Below are positions 56,660 to 63,259 of a stretch of DNA of 64,000 bases, in pieces. Every line of letters begins with the position of its first letter. Positions within the stretch are counted from its first letter, which is position 1. Below the pieces are notes generated by a model. It saw only the letters and a program-made list of their open reading frames with translations. It was not told the DNA's origin and ran no database searches. Source of the stretch: a virus; IMG/VR virus record IMGVR_UViG_3300031787_000093, positions 1 through 64,000 of that record; one strand, 5' to 3'. Position numbers and translations under genes: made by a program.

Positions 56660-57595
56660 ATGAAAAACACCAAAAACACCACAGCAATGCAAAGCATTTC
56701 AAGTCAGATTACCGAAACAATGAAACAGAGTTTCATTGAATCAAGGAAAGTTTACACTAAGGATGAAATCCTTAGCCATCTCAAAGACTTTTCTTCTAGA
56801 AAAGTTAAAAAGGCTTGGTTAACCAAGAGAATAAACGACAGAGTCGTTTACCTTAACTTCTTGAAGTTAGCATCAACCGAAGGTTGGAAGCACTTTTATG
56901 GTCAGCCAATTCATCAGAAGTTCGTAGAACTTCAGATGTCAACTCTTCAATCTATGATTGAAGTTAGGTTGAAACTTAGCCCTGAATCAGAGCGTGAGTC
57001 TCTTCTAGAGACTTTCCTGCATGGATTAACAAATCCTCAACCAAAGGTTGCTTCTAAGGTTGCTCCGAAGCCCCAACCGAAGGTTGTTGAGGCAAAAGTT
57101 CAACCGAAGGTTGTCAAGGCTAAATCTCAACCGAAGGTTGTTGAACAACCAAAGGTTGTAAAGGCTAAACCCCAACCAAAGGTTGCTGACAATCAATCTT
57201 CGATTGATACCGAAATCTTAACCAAGATTGTAAACAATCTTTCAGAGCAGGCTTCACAGTTAACGAAGTTAACTGAACTTTGTCTTGCCAATAGCAAGGC
57301 TATTGCAGAACTTCAAAACCAACCGAAGGTTGTTGAACAACCAAAGGTTGTTGAGAAAGCCAAAAAACAACCAAAGGTTGTAACTACTCAACCAAAGGTT
57401 GAGGCAGTAAAAGTTGTCACTCCAAGTCAACCAAAGGTTGCCAAGAAACAACCAAAGGTTGAAAGCAGCCAAATCAGTCTCTTGGAGGCGTTCATGAAGA
57501 CTTTGTCTCCTAAGCGTGAAAAGAAATCTACGATTTCTCACAAAGATGCTTTTGAACTTGGCTCTTGGAAAAAGCACATCATGGAGGTTAAATAA
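56660..57595 (+). CDS. Basic protein with 12 QPKV repeats encoded by palindromes (311 aa)
   Basis: The ATG at 56660 (MKNTKNTTAMQSI) is the first ATG after the long hairpin; an upstream TTG start would lie in the hairpin. Residues 1-125 are basic and helical (FSSRKVKKAWLTKRINDRVVYLNFLKLASTEGW). Residues about 125-275 carry 12 QPKV units with a helical break (TEILTKIVNNLSEQASQLTKLTELCLANSKAIAELQ). Each QPKV is encoded by CAACCRAAGGTTG. No known domain. The coding sequence is crowded with hairpins, and a terminator overlaps its stop codon. It may bind nucleic acid, or the message itself may matter. Confidence 0.75.
   Translation: MKNTKNTTAMQSISSQITETMKQSFIESRKVYTKDEILSHLKDFSSRKVKKAWLTKRINDRVVYLNFLKLASTEGWKHFYGQPIHQKFVELQMSTLQSMIEVRLKLSPESERESLLETFLHGLTNPQPKVASKVAPKPQPKVVEAKVQPKVVKAKSQPKVVEQPKVVKAKPQPKVADNQSSIDTEILTKIVNNLSEQASQLTKLTELCLANSKAIAELQNQPKVVEQPKVVEKAKKQPKVVTTQPKVEAVKVVTPSQPKVAKKQPKVESSQISLLEAFMKTLSPKREKKSTISHKDAFELGSWKKHIMEVK
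56874..57461. repeat. Thirteen copies of the palindrome CAACCRAAGGTTG
   Basis: Copies start at 56874, 57038, 57074, 57101, 57128, 57146, 57173, 57320, 57338, 57368, 57389, 57428 and 57449. Twelve are read as QPKV, but the copy at 56874 is read in another frame as part of STEGW. Two more copies lie in other genes (57855 and 59110). The loop base varies (A or G at the sixth position) while the arms do not. Confidence 0.95.
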
Positions 57596-57608
57596 CCTCC
57601 ATGTTTTT
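57580..57608 (+). terminator. Terminator overlapping the stop codon of the QPKV gene
   Basis: CATGGAGGTT (57580-57589) / AACCTCCATG (57594-57603) with a four-base loop, followed by TTTTT. The stop codon TAA (57593-57595) lies in the hairpin. Confidence 0.8.
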
Positions 57609-57653
57609 ACAAAAAATTAACTAATCAAAGAAAAAATCTAATCAAAAAAGACT

Positions 57654-58001
57654 ATGTTATTCTCAAAGTACAGCACACTTTTCACAACGGCTTTCGTAGA
57701 ATTTAACCAAAGGTTAATTAATGCTAGAAGTAACTTCATGGATTATGAAATCCTCACTGATGAAGAAATCTTTAGAGATTTCGTCATGGATATCTTTGCT
57801 CTTCGCAAAATCTATGGTAAAATCTATGAAGAAGACATGCATACTGAAATCCTACAACCAAAGGTTGAAATCATCTACGATTTGCTACAAAACAACATCG
57901 AAGATGTTAGAAACGGCTCTTCATTAGTCGTTAGACTAATTGAAGAAATGTTCTACTATTGCAAGTCAATCACCGAAACAATTGAAAGCCCTCTTAATTG
58001 A
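57654..58001 (+). CDS. Small protein of unknown function (115 aa)
   Basis: 115 residues, helical and acidic: FMDYEILTDEEIFRDFVMDIFALRKIYG, LQPKVEIIYDLLQNNIED, SSLVVRLIEEMFYYCKSI. It contains one copy of the CAACCAAAGGTTG palindrome (57855) and further hairpins (57703, 57765, 57923). The leader has TAATCAAAGAAAAAA. No family recognised. Confidence 0.7.
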   Translation: MLFSKYSTLFTTAFVEFNQRLINARSNFMDYEILTDEEIFRDFVMDIFALRKIYGKIYEEDMHTEILQPKVEIIYDLLQNNIEDVRNGSSLVVRLIEEMFYYCKSITETIESPLN

Positions 58002-58010
58002 GGGCTTTTT
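57986..58010 (+). terminator. Terminator overlapping the stop of the 57654-58001 gene
   Basis: AAGCCCTC (57986-57993) / GAGGGCTT (58000-58007), loop TTAATT, then TTT. The TGA stop (57999-58001) lies within the structure, as at 57580. Confidence 0.8.
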
Positions 58011-58048
58011 ATCTAACCATTAAATCACTCAAAGAAAAAATAAATCTA

Positions 58049-58336
58049 ATGAAAAACACCGAAATTCCACTCTACTATGTAGAAACCTACATTCACGGCA
58101 CTGAAACAGAAGTCTTAGACTTTGTCTTAGAATTAAATATCTTGGCAAAAGGAGAGTACTTTCAGTACGAACTAACCGATCCTGTTCCATCGTTAGATGG
58201 AGAGGAAATTGACCCTAATCAACCTGTTTATTTAGTGCATGGAATAGTCACAGAAAAAGATATCAAAGACTTGAATTTGCACTTAGACTTTCTAATCAGC
58301 GAACATCCAATATCTAATCTAATCAAAGAAAAATAA
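58049..58336 (+). CDS. Small acidic protein of unknown function (95 aa)
   Basis: The ATG at 58049 (MKNTEIPLYYVETYIHG) follows a CAAAGAAAAAATAAATCTA leader. 95 residues with an alpha/beta pattern (ETEVLDFVLELNILAKGEYFQYELTDPVP; YLVHGIVTEKDIKDLNLHLDFLI) that could be a small ferredoxin-like fold. Unknown function. Confidence 0.65.
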   Translation: MKNTEIPLYYVETYIHGTETEVLDFVLELNILAKGEYFQYELTDPVPSLDGEEIDPNQPVYLVHGIVTEKDIKDLNLHLDFLISEHPISNLIKEK

Positions 58337-58341
58337 ATCTA

Positions 58342-58566
58342 ATGAAAAATATGTCTGCAAAGTATGTTTACCTCGTTTTCCAAGTAATGCCGTTTGACGA
58401 TTACCACCATGAGTTTGAAGGTGCCTTCACTAGTGAAGAGTTGGCAGAAAATTACAAGCGTTATCTAATTGATTTAGAAACAAAAAAGCACCCCGATTAT
58501 GACTATCCTTTTTGGCAAGACTTTTATGTTTCCAAAGTTATGCTTAACCGAACCGAATCTTATTAA
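58342..58566 (+). CDS. Small protein of unknown function (74 aa)
   Basis: 74 residues: AKYVYLVFQVMPFDDYHHEFEGAFTSEELAENYKRYLIDLE. The pattern (beta hairpin, then a helix beginning TSEELAENYKR) recalls small phage proteins of unknown role. Leader CTAATCAAAGAAAAATAAATCTA directly before the ATG. Contains the palindrome CTTCACTAGTGAAG. Confidence 0.65.
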   Translation: MKNMSAKYVYLVFQVMPFDDYHHEFEGAFTSEELAENYKRYLIDLETKKHPDYDYPFWQDFYVSKVMLNRTESY

Positions 58567-58579
58567 TCAAAGAAAAATC

Positions 58580-58750
58580 ATGAATAATATCAAAGACAAA
58601 GACTTTTTAGCAAGTTTAATTTTCGCAATCCTCTTTTTTGGCTGTGCCATTTTCTGTGCTTATCTAAAAGATATTGCATCGTTAGCAGTTTCATCAACAC
58701 TTAGTGTTTCTTTCCTAATCGTATCACTAGAACAATCAAAGAATAAGTAA
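58580..58750 (+). CDS. Small two-helix membrane protein (56 aa)
   Basis: The ATG at 58580 follows TAATCAAAGAAAAATC. Two hydrophobic segments (LASLIFAILFFGCAIFCAYL and IASLAVSSTLSVSFLIVSL) with a polar C terminus. Probably inner membrane. Could be a holin-like or superinfection protein, but not decidable. Confidence 0.6.
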   Translation: MNNIKDKDFLASLIFAILFFGCAIFCAYLKDIASLAVSSTLSVSFLIVSLEQSKNK

Positions 58751-58761
58751 AAATAAATCTA

Positions 58762-59046
58762 ATGAAAAACAAACCAACACCACAAAAGTACTACAGCCTT
58801 ATGGCTGAAATGAAAGCCACAGTTTATGCAACTATGGTAAATGAACACAATCAAAAGATTGAATTCCTAGAACATCCAATCCATGGTGACTGCTTCCCTA
58901 TCATCGTAGCATTTCCAGAGGAAAAAGTAGCATTTTCTTCTCATTTCTATGATTTAGATGACATGATGAATGCAGAGCATTCAGACTATCGTCCTTTCCT
59001 TGTTGATGGTAAATTGTTAATGGGTTTTGAAGTACAAGCAATCTAA
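58762..59046 (+). CDS. Small protein of unknown function (94 aa)
   Basis: 94 residues: YYSLMAEMKATVYATMVNEHNQKIEFLEHPIHGDCFPIIVAFPEEKVAFSSHFYDLDDM. An alpha/beta pattern of the kind seen in small early phage proteins. Leader AAAATAAATCTA before the ATG. Unknown function. Confidence 0.65.
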   Translation: MKNKPTPQKYYSLMAEMKATVYATMVNEHNQKIEFLEHPIHGDCFPIIVAFPEEKVAFSSHFYDLDDMMNAEHSDYRPFLVDGKLLMGFEVQAI

Positions 59047-59049
59047 GTT

Positions 59050-59313
59050 ATGAGTATACAAGCACAAGTTGACAACATGATGAGAAACTTTGAAAGAATC
59101 GATCGTCCACAACCAAAGGTTGAATTTATTCCTCAATTAGAAGACTATTGTCTTATGATTGACGGCAAATCCGACGGCTATGTTTATCATTATACGACTA
59201 TAGTCGATATGATAAATGACGGCTTCAGTTGGAATTCTAATGAAAAGTTCAAGAAGATGACTCGCATGACTGCCGAAGAGTTGCAATACTTCCTTGACAA
59301 CCGAAAATTCTAA
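59050..59313 (+). CDS. Small protein of unknown function (87 aa)
   Basis: 87 residues: MRNFERIDRPQPKVEFIPQL, then YCLMIDGKSDGYVYHYTTIVDMINDGFSW and a helical end. The QPKV comes from a CAACCAAAGGTTG copy at 59110. A 32-base imperfect palindrome (59184-59215, core CGACTATAGTCG) lies within its coding sequence. Unknown function. Confidence 0.65.
   Translation: MSIQAQVDNMMRNFERIDRPQPKVEFIPQLEDYCLMIDGKSDGYVYHYTTIVDMINDGFSWNSNEKFKKMTRMTAEELQYFLDNRKF
59184..59215. repeat. 32-base palindrome inside a gene
   Basis: TTATCAT (59184-59190) pairs with ATGATAA (59209-59215), around the perfect palindrome CGACTATAGTCG (59195-59206). It lies wholly within the 59050-59313 gene. Confidence 0.85.
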
Positions 59314-59321
59314 TGCTCTTT

Positions 59322-59386
59322 ACTCTCTCTTCTTTTGTATATACCCTGAGTTCTTACGAAGGGTTATACAAAAGATTAGAGAGAGT
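59322..59386. repeat. Long intergenic hairpin before the 59447 gene
   Basis: Four stacked stems: ACTCTCTCT/AGAGAGAGT (59322-59330/59378-59386), CTTTT/AAAAG, GTATA/TATAC and ACCCT/AGGGT (59343-59347/59360-59364), about 24 bp in all, with small bulges. No T run follows. The inner TATA-ACCCT part resembles those at 61311 and 63833. Confidence 0.9.
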
Positions 59387-59446
59387 TAATAAGACTCCGA
59401 AACCCCAAAACAAACCACAAAACAATCACATAATCACAGAAAAATC

Positions 59447-59749
59447 ATGACTAAAAAAGTAAAAACCTCCAACCAAATCCTAGTTGATGGAATCAAAAAT
59501 TTGCATCCAATGTTTCAAGGCTATTTAATCGATAGATTAGAGAAAGACATCAAAGAATTAAGTGAGCAGTTGCCCGAATGGGCAGCAAGCCAAGAGGCAA
59601 AAAACTCCATGTTTCACCCTAACTTCTTTGTTCAGTACATTAATTCTATGAATCAAATCTTTGATGAGATGGACATCTCAGCAAACAAACGACTCTACAA
59701 CGGCAACAAAGAGTTTACTCCAAGACCAAAATTATCTTATTTTGAATAA
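59447..59749 (+). CDS. Small protein of unknown function (100 aa)
   Basis: 100 residues, helical: NQILVDGIKNLHPMFQGYLIDRLEKDIKELSEQLPEWAAS then FHPNFFVQYINSMNQIFDEM. First gene after the long hairpin at 59322, 60 bases downstream. No family recognised. Confidence 0.65.
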   Translation: MTKKVKTSNQILVDGIKNLHPMFQGYLIDRLEKDIKELSEQLPEWAASQEAKNSMFHPNFFVQYINSMNQIFDEMDISANKRLYNGNKEFTPRPKLSYFE

Positions 59750-59762
59750 TCAAAGAAAAACT

Positions 59763-60005
59763 ATGATAGTATTTATTGAAACCAAGTTTACACTTGAAAT
59801 CCAACCTTGTCACTACATTACTTCCGATTTTGTAGGCATTACAACAAAATTGTATGCAATCAGTCTCAAAGACCAAAGATCAAAGAAAGAACTGGCTCAT
59901 CGACTTGTTCACCAAGATGAAATCTTGAATCATGTTGAAGAAATGCTACCAACTCATTACAACCAAATCAAAAATCAAATCAAATCAGAATTTAATCTAA
60001 TCTAA
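59763..60005 (+). CDS. Small protein of unknown function (80 aa)
   Basis: The ATG at 59763 (MIVFIETKFTLEIQPCHYI) follows TAATCAAAGAAAAACT and is preferred over an earlier in-frame start inside the previous gene. Beta-rich start and helical charged end (QDEILNHVEEMLPTHYNQIK). Unknown function. Confidence 0.6.
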   Translation: MIVFIETKFTLEIQPCHYITSDFVGITTKLYAISLKDQRSKKELAHRLVHQDEILNHVEEMLPTHYNQIKNQIKSEFNLI

Positions 60006-60007
60006 TC

Positions 60008-60571
60008 ATGAAAGACCAATCAATTACCTACGGTAACATCACTGTTGACATCATTTATGATGACAGCCCAGAAAATCCAAGAATGGATACCAACTTAACT
60101 CAGTTTGTTATGTTCCATAAACTTTTCAAACTGCCAAATGAAACAGGTATTTCAAACTACAATGAGTTTTTTAATTCTTGGAGTGAAATGCAACTTGACT
60201 TGCAGTCAAAATTCAAGCATGTGATTTCGGTTTATATGCTTCATCATGGAGATATATATTTTTCTTTGAGTGACTTCATGGACAAATGGGATTCGGGTCA
60301 AGTTGGATTCATTGTATCCAATGATGAATCAATAGAAGACTTCCGAAAAGTTGCTCAATCAGAACTTAATACCTATGGTTATTATGCTAGAGGTGAATGC
60401 TATGGTTTCACAGTCAATGAATCAGAGATAGAAGATACTGAGTCCGTTTGGAGTTTCTACGGCTCTGACCATCATGAAAGTGGACTCATAGAGTCATTGT
60501 ATAGTGTTCTTAAGCATAGTTTTGCTCAGAACCCCAAAGCCATTGAAGAAATCGTAAAACAATTAAATTAA
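60008..60571 (+). CDS. Protein of unknown function (187 aa)
   Basis: 187 residues, acidic and aromatic-rich: a beta-rich start (YGNITVDIIYDDSPENPRMD), a helical middle (YNEFFNSWSEMQLDLQSKF) and a segment YMLHHGDIYFSLSDFMDKWDSGQVGFIVSNDESIEDFR. A C-terminal part with YGFTVNESEIEDTESVWSFYG recalls a family of phage proteins of unknown role. The ATG follows TCTAATC directly. Confidence 0.7.
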   Translation: MKDQSITYGNITVDIIYDDSPENPRMDTNLTQFVMFHKLFKLPNETGISNYNEFFNSWSEMQLDLQSKFKHVISVYMLHHGDIYFSLSDFMDKWDSGQVGFIVSNDESIEDFRKVAQSELNTYGYYARGECYGFTVNESEIEDTESVWSFYGSDHHESGLIESLYSVLKHSFAQNPKAIEEIVKQLN

Positions 60572-60578
60572 TCTAATC

Positions 60579-60902
60579 ATGAGAATAATCACAGAAAAAT
60601 CAGTCAAAGCATTCATGAATGCTGAACGATTCAAAGAATCAAACACCGAAGTTGAAGTACTGCCAAATGTTACAATCTTACGATTGTTTGGAAATGCAAT
60701 TGCTTATCGTTACAACGACCCTCTCAGAACTTTGTCAGTAACAACCGCAGGTTGGAACACTGCAACAACTAGAGAACGATTGAACGGCTTACCTTTTGTA
60801 AAAGTATCAACAAGAAAAGGTCAACTATATATCAATGACTATCCATGGGACGGCTCATTGGTAGATGTTTTACCTTACGAAACTTATTCAACTAAAAAAT
60901 AA
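60579..60902 (+). CDS. Small protein of unknown function (107 aa)
   Basis: 107 residues, basic: TEVEVLPNVTILRLFGNAIAYRYNDPLRTLSVTTAGWNTATTRERLNGLPFVKVSTRKGQLYINDYPWDG. The pattern NAIAYR...TxAGWxTxTTRxRLN is one I recall from phage proteins of unknown function in several host groups. Leader TTAATCTAATC before the ATG. Confidence 0.7.
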   Translation: MRIITEKSVKAFMNAERFKESNTEVEVLPNVTILRLFGNAIAYRYNDPLRTLSVTTAGWNTATTRERLNGLPFVKVSTRKGQLYINDYPWDGSLVDVLPYETYSTKK

Positions 60903-60929
60903 TCAAAGAAAAAATAAATCACAGAAATT

Positions 60930-61289
60930 ATGGGACGCTATTATTCAGGAGACATTCAAGGTAAATTTTGGTTCGGTTTACAATCATCAGATTGTGCTGA
61001 CCGTTTTGGTAAAATGGGAGTTACTCCAAATTACTTGGAGTACTATTATGAACTTGATGATTTACCTCAAGTTGAAGCAGAAATCAAAGCTATCGAAGAT
61101 AGTTTAGGTAAACTCAAAGAAAAAATAGATAAATTCTTTGAGGTCAACAACGGCTACACTGAAGAAAGATTGGCTCAAAATGGTATATCAAGAGAATCTT
61201 TGTCTGAGTACGCTGACTTGCTCTTGGGTTATCAGATTCGAGATGCAATCATGGAAAACGGAAGTTGTCAATTTACCGCTGATTTCTAA
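60930..61289 (+). CDS. Protein of unknown function (119 aa)
   Basis: 119 residues: MGRYYSGDIQGKFWFGLQSSDCADRFG at the start, then a long charged helix (LPQVEAEIKAIEDSLGKLKEKIDKFFEV) and LSEYADLLLGYQIRDAIMENGSCQF. The GRYYxGDIxGKFWFxxQxSxxAxRFG start is a recognisable but uncharacterised phage pattern. Leader TAATCAAAGAAAAAATAAATC. Confidence 0.7.
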   Translation: MGRYYSGDIQGKFWFGLQSSDCADRFGKMGVTPNYLEYYYELDDLPQVEAEIKAIEDSLGKLKEKIDKFFEVNNGYTEERLAQNGISRESLSEYADLLLGYQIRDAIMENGSCQFTADF

Positions 61290-61310
61290 CCAAAAACCAA
61301 CCAACTTAAT

Positions 61311-61364
61311 ATATCCCTTTTATGTATACCCTGATTTTATGAAGGGTATACATAAAAGGGATAT
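61311..61364. repeat. Perfect 22-bp intergenic hairpin before the 61411 gene
   Basis: 61311-61332 and 61343-61364 are perfect reverse complements of 22 bases with a ten-base loop. The inner half is GTATACCCT/AGGGTATAC, shared in part with 59322 and 63833. No T run follows. It lies between two + genes, 46 bases before ATG 61411. Confidence 0.97.
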
Positions 61365-61410
61365 GTTAAAACAATCAAAAATCAACCAACAAAACAACCA
61401 ACAAAACATC

Positions 61411-62154
61411 ATGCAAAATCAAGTTGCTTACACCATTCCAAAATCTATTTTGTCTGACGGCAAATCAAACTCAAAGACAAAGAAAAACGTCCGTGTTACC
61501 AAGATTTTATATCTTGCTCCCGAACAACAAAACGAACTTGGCGTTAATCTTTGTCCTTTTTCATCCGAAGGATGTCGCAAGTCTTGTCTATTTACTGCCG
61601 GCATGGGTGTCTATGCTAATGTAAAAGCCGCAAGACTTAACCGAACTCACTACTATCTACAAGATAGGTTTAGTTTCTTGCTTCAGACTGCTGACGAAAT
61701 TGTTCGTACTGCAAAACATCTCAAGAAATTAAATGAGCCTTTGGCTATCCGTCTCAATGGCACTTCGGATATCAAGTTAGTTGAGCAGTTAGTTACTGCT
61801 TACGGAGACCACATCCCTCAAAACGTAGTTTTCTACGACTACACAAAGATTCCGAAAAAAGCAGGTAACTACACTCTTAAGAGTGGTCATCGTTATCAAG
61901 TTGCATTCAGTTTATCGGAAGATAATTGGGAAAACTTTGAATGGCTTGTTGGTAACAAGTTAGCCGTTGGTGCTGCTGTTTTCGCTGTCAAGAAAGATCA
62001 ACCTTTGCCAGAGTTTTACAAAGGTATGCAAGTAGTTGACGGTGACTCTCGAGACGATTTGATGCTTGATGTACCTTTAGGTACAATCTTGGGTCTCAGA
62101 GCAAAAGGCAAAGCCTTAAAAGATACATCAGGTTTCGTAATACACAACTTTTAA
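61411..62154 (+). CDS. Cysteine-motif phage protein of unknown function (247 aa)
   Basis: The ATG at 61411 (MQNQVAYTIPKSIL) lies after the 22-bp hairpin; the open frame runs further upstream, through the hairpin and an overlapping gene. The segment NLCPFSSEGCRKSCLFTAGMGVYANVKAARLNRTHYYLQDRF has a C-x6-C-x3-C pattern followed by a conserved ARxxRTxxYLxDRxxF, known from a large family of phage proteins with no proven role (DUF7227-like). LAIRLNGTSDI follows. It may be a metal- or cluster-binding enzyme. The relative size and strong hairpin suggest independent expression. Confidence 0.75.
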   Translation: MQNQVAYTIPKSILSDGKSNSKTKKNVRVTKILYLAPEQQNELGVNLCPFSSEGCRKSCLFTAGMGVYANVKAARLNRTHYYLQDRFSFLLQTADEIVRTAKHLKKLNEPLAIRLNGTSDIKLVEQLVTAYGDHIPQNVVFYDYTKIPKKAGNYTLKSGHRYQVAFSLSEDNWENFEWLVGNKLAVGAAVFAVKKDQPLPEFYKGMQVVDGDSRDDLMLDVPLGTILGLRAKGKALKDTSGFVIHNF

Positions 62155-62166
62155 TCATAGAAAAAT

Positions 62167-62361
62167 ATGTTACTTCAAAAAGAATTAAGCGAAGAAACTC
62201 TAGAGAATGCTAGAGCATGGTTTGAATCACTCGGCTTTTCAACCGACATCTCCTATGGTACTTTGTACCTTGAACTTAACTGCTGTTCAGTAGAACTATC
62301 TCAATCGGAGATTGAATGCAGAGCAGAACAATGGATTAACTCACTCAATAGACAAGACTAA
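62167..62361 (+). CDS. Small acidic protein of unknown function (64 aa)
   Basis: 64 residues: SEETLENARAWFESLGFSTDISYGTLYLELNCCSVELSQSEIECRAEQWINSL. An alpha/beta/beta/alpha layout, with a pair of adjacent cysteines. The ATG follows TTAATCATAGAAAAAT. No family recognised. Confidence 0.65.
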   Translation: MLLQKELSEETLENARAWFESLGFSTDISYGTLYLELNCCSVELSQSEIECRAEQWINSLNRQD

Positions 62362-62365
62362 AATC

Positions 62366-62668
62366 ATGATAACCAAAACAAAAGCACTCGAAATCATTGA
62401 CTCAGGCAAGTTCTTTTCTTGCAAGTTTGTAAAACAAAACGGAGAGGTTAGAACTCTCCGTGGAAGAACTGGTGTACGAAAGTACATAGATAAAAACGGC
62501 AACTGCCAAACCATCAAAGGAGTTGGCATGAAGTACAAGCCAAAAGACATGGGCTATCGTGTAGTATTGGATCTTGACAAGAGAGAATACCGCATGATAA
62601 ACACCATCACAATCGTAGAATTTAACAAACAACCAATCGGAAACTTTAACCTATCAAAATCAATCTAA
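62366..62668 (+). CDS. SH3-like beta-barrel phage protein (100 aa)
   Basis: The ATG at 62366 (MITKTKALEIIDSGKFF) is chosen because it follows the previous stop by a few bases. FSCKFVKQNGEVRTLRGRTGVRKYI, then MGYRVVLDLDKREYRMINTITI, fits the common pattern of a small SH3 beta-barrel fold family in phages (KxxGxxRxLxxRxGVxKxx...vyDxxxxxYRxIxxxxI). Function not established; nucleic acid or protein binding is plausible. Confidence 0.75.
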   Translation: MITKTKALEIIDSGKFFSCKFVKQNGEVRTLRGRTGVRKYIDKNGNCQTIKGVGMKYKPKDMGYRVVLDLDKREYRMINTITIVEFNKQPIGNFNLSKSI

Positions 62669-62671
62669 GAC

Positions 62672-62923
62672 ATGAAAGCACCTACAGGACACTACCGCAA
62701 ACTAATCAGCAATCCTCACATCAGAATTGCCTTTACTCACACCCCAATTTATGGCTGTACCAAAGTTAATAGTGATTCAGTCATAGAAGAACTTAAACAA
62801 AGTAACGATGAGTATGCTCAGTATTACATCGATGGTCTCGAAAGTGGTAACATGGTTACCATTGTAGAACAATCAGTCGAACGCTACTATCGCAACAACG
62901 GAGAACTTTTCTTTACAACTTAA
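62672..62923 (+). CDS. Small protein of unknown function (83 aa)
   Basis: 83 residues: YRKLISNPHIRIAFTHTPIYGCTKVNSDSVIEELKQSNDEYAQYYIDGLESGNMVTIVEQSVERYYRN. Mixed alpha/beta. Starts three bases after the previous stop. No family recognised. Confidence 0.65.
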   Translation: MKAPTGHYRKLISNPHIRIAFTHTPIYGCTKVNSDSVIEELKQSNDEYAQYYIDGLESGNMVTIVEQSVERYYRNNGELFFTT

Positions 62924-62926
62924 TCT

Positions 62927-63259
62927 ATGGTAAAAGTATATTTTCAATCAGAGATTGGTAGTCACTCAGAGTTAGTGGCTACCTTTAGAAACGAGGAACT
63001 TTACATGGCGGCTTTGCCCTCATTAGAAAAGATGGCTGCAGAACAACGCTGCTTTGTTACTGAGGAGATGTCTAAACATCATATCGACGAAGCAGTTGCA
63101 TCGGAAGCCCAAGCCGTAGGCTTTAATTGTCTTCATTGGTCAATCTTAGATTTTGACAAAGACGAAAAAGCCATGAACAAATTCTTTTTAGCCAACGACA
63201 ACATCATTATTCAATTCATCAACGACTTAATCGAACAACAAAATCATGAAACTATATAG
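62927..63259 (+). CDS. Small acidic protein of unknown function (110 aa)
   Basis: 110 residues: VKVYFQSEIGSHSELVATFRNEELYMAALPSLEKMAAEQRCFVTEEMS with a helical end. The first part (SxxVAxFxxEExYxAxxPxLExxA) is a pattern shared with many small phage proteins of unknown role. Overlaps the next gene by 14 bases. Confidence 0.7.
   Translation: MVKVYFQSEIGSHSELVATFRNEELYMAALPSLEKMAAEQRCFVTEEMSKHHIDEAVASEAQAVGFNCLHWSILDFDKDEKAMNKFFLANDNIIIQFINDLIEQQNHETI

Larger units (their letters stand above)
56092..57538. repeat. Dense array of perfect short hairpins with 3-base loops
   Basis: Within the coding part, stems of 7-9 bp with exactly three loop bases occur at 56718-56738 (9 bp), 56757-56775 (8), 56787-56805 (8), 56832-56850 (8), 56917-56933 (7), 56945-56963 (8), 56997-57013 (7), 57192-57208 (7), 57257-57275 (8), 57289-57305 (7) and 57522-57538 (7). 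Shorter ones and loopless palindromes such as CTTGGTTAACCAAG (56814) fill much of the rest. Stem sequences differ, so this is not one dispersed element. About 0.1 such 7-bp triloop stems would be expected by chance in 1.4 kb. Confidence 0.9.

Noticed and set aside
57038-57461. CRISPR-like array from regularly spaced 13-base repeats
   Set aside because: Repeats are too short, spacing varies from 18 to over 100 bases, always a multiple of three inside one open frame, and there are no cas genes.
59322-59386. Rho-independent terminator
   Set aside because: The long hairpin lacks a following T run on either strand, unlike the clear terminators at 46418, 55890 and 57580.
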